NCBI GenBank assembly: GCA_945870465.1
Contig: CAMBSS010000104.1
Location: 1-15,341 of the forward strand
Direction: 5' to 3'
Length of the DNA: 15,341 nucleotides
Source: Bordetella parapertussis
GTDB taxonomy: Bacteria; Pseudomonadota; Gammaproteobacteria; Burkholderiales; SG8-41
The position numbers were made by a program, and so were the translations under genes. Position 1 is the stretch's first letter, and the number at the start of each line of letters is the position of its first letter. The notes beneath the pieces are model-generated. The model was given only the letters and a program-made list of their open reading frames with translations, was not told the origin of the DNA and did not search any database. Positions 14,711 through 15,341 of the stretch are shown here, piece after piece.

Positions 14711-15341
14711 ATGGAGACATTCCTGGGGATGCAAGAGCAGCAGATGTGGTCGGAAACCGATGTGATGACGATGCGGGTCAATGAACTTGACGCCGTAATG
14801 TCAGCGCTGGGCGTCGGCACGGACCGCGGGCAACCGAGCGGGCTGGACGATGTTTTGTCGCTAGCGGCGGGCGAGCGTCAACGGCTGGGTGAATTGCTGT
14901 GCGCCGCGGAGCGAGTGACTCCGACGCAACGGGAAGAAGTGCTGGCCGAGCAGCGACGCAGCGGCCGCAAGCTCGGCGAGATCCTGATCGATCGCAGCAA
15001 TCTTGCTGCATCCGAGTGCGAAGTGGTGCTGGAATTTCAACGGCGGCTGGCGGGGCAGGGGCCGACGGCCGGCAAACTTTTTCTCGGTAATCTGTTGGTC
15101 GTCACCGGCCAGATCACGCGCCAGCAACTGGTCGATGCGCTCAAGCACCAATCCGATCATGGCGGGCGGCTGGTGGTCTGTGGTCATGCGACCCCGCACC
15201 AGATAACCCGCGGATTGTCGCTGCAGCGCAAACGCATAGTCGCGGTGTTGATCGCGGCGCTGGCGCTGGTATCCGGGCCCGCGGTGCAGAACGCGCAAGC
15301 CGAGGGCAACACGGCCAAGTTCACGGTGAAGGCGCGGATAG
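14711..15341 (+). CDS. Partial gene: GspE-N/MshEN-like repeats followed by a signal-like hydrophobic segment
   Basis: 210 visible residues; the gene runs off the right edge. Residues 57-173 contain four similar helical units: RLGELL...LAEQ (58-81), KLGEILI...LEFQ (87-110), LFLGNLLVVTGQITRQQL...KHQ (123-147) and GRLVVCGHATPHQI...SLQ (152-172). The pattern LGxxL-(x)-G-x-I-T-x-x-Q-L-x-x-A-L-x-x-Q resembles the N-terminal domain of type II secretion ATPases (GspE/MshE), which in MshE binds cyclic di-GMP. Then come basic QRKR (172-175), a hydrophobic run IVAVLIAALALVSGPAV and AQA/EG (195-199), like a signal peptide or anchor, leading to TAKFTVKARI, possibly a beta strand of an exported domain. The start is unsure: ATGs at 14711, 14729, 14744, 14762 and 14768 are all in frame; the frame is closed by a TGA at 14666. 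Function is not assigned. Confidence 0.65.
   Translation, partial: METFLGMQEQQMWSETDVMTMRVNELDAVMSALGVGTDRGQPSGLDDVLSLAAGERQRLGELLCAAERVTPTQREEVLAEQRRSGRKLGEILIDRSNLAASECEVVLEFQRRLAGQGPTAGKLFLGNLLVVTGQITRQQLVDALKHQSDHGGRLVVCGHATPHQITRGLSLQRKRIVAVLIAALALVSGPAVQNAQAEGNTAKFTVKARI

Overview
This looks like chromosomal DNA from a GC-rich betaproteobacterium. The evidence is gene order: argB, a pyrimidine 5'-nucleotidase-like HAD protein and slmA in a row; a TIGR02943-like ECF sigma factor with a very short zinc anti-sigma protein; and gpmI-envC-ctpA diverging from a rhodanese-grxC-secB-SH3-gpsA run. The last arrangement resembles the E. coli gpmI-envC / yibN-grxC-secB-gpsA region. I cannot name a genus. 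There is no sign of phage, CRISPR, tRNA or rRNA, and the content is mostly conserved housekeeping genes.

Region 1 (1-2019). The 5' part of a D-Ala-D-Ala carboxypeptidase gene runs leftward off the window. It diverges from a periplasmic copper chaperone gene (PCuAC family), which converges on an ECF sigma factor / ZAS anti-sigma pair on the minus strand.

Region 2 (2020-5342, plus strand). A small heat shock protein gene sits behind a near-perfect sigma-32 promoter and ends at a strong intrinsic terminator. Then come argB (arginine synthesis), a HAD phosphatase, slmA (nucleoid occlusion) and an unrecognised protein with a long Ala/Pro-rich tail and an acidic end. These four are closely spaced, probably one operon.

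Region 3 (5391-11711, minus strand). Read in the direction of transcription: gpmI (glycolysis), envC (activator of division amidases), ctpA (periplasmic processing protease), an intrinsic terminator, then a MoeB-type adenylyltransferase and a TPR-methyltransferase fusion. Between gpmI and envC lies a 168-bp imperfect palindrome, probably a mobile repeat of MITE type. Its two ends contain the gpmI stop codon and the envC start codon; it is the most unusual structure in the window.

Region 4 (11738-14566, plus strand). A membrane-anchored rhodanese-like protein without the active-site Cys, glutaredoxin 3, SecB, a secreted SH3-domain protein and GpsA form a probable operon for protein export, redox balance and envelope lipid precursors.

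Region 5 (14567-15341). The start of a gene that runs off the right edge. It encodes repeats resembling the GspE N-terminal/MshEN fold, then a signal-peptide-like hydrophobic segment, an uncommon order. All gaps between genes are shorter than 170 bases.
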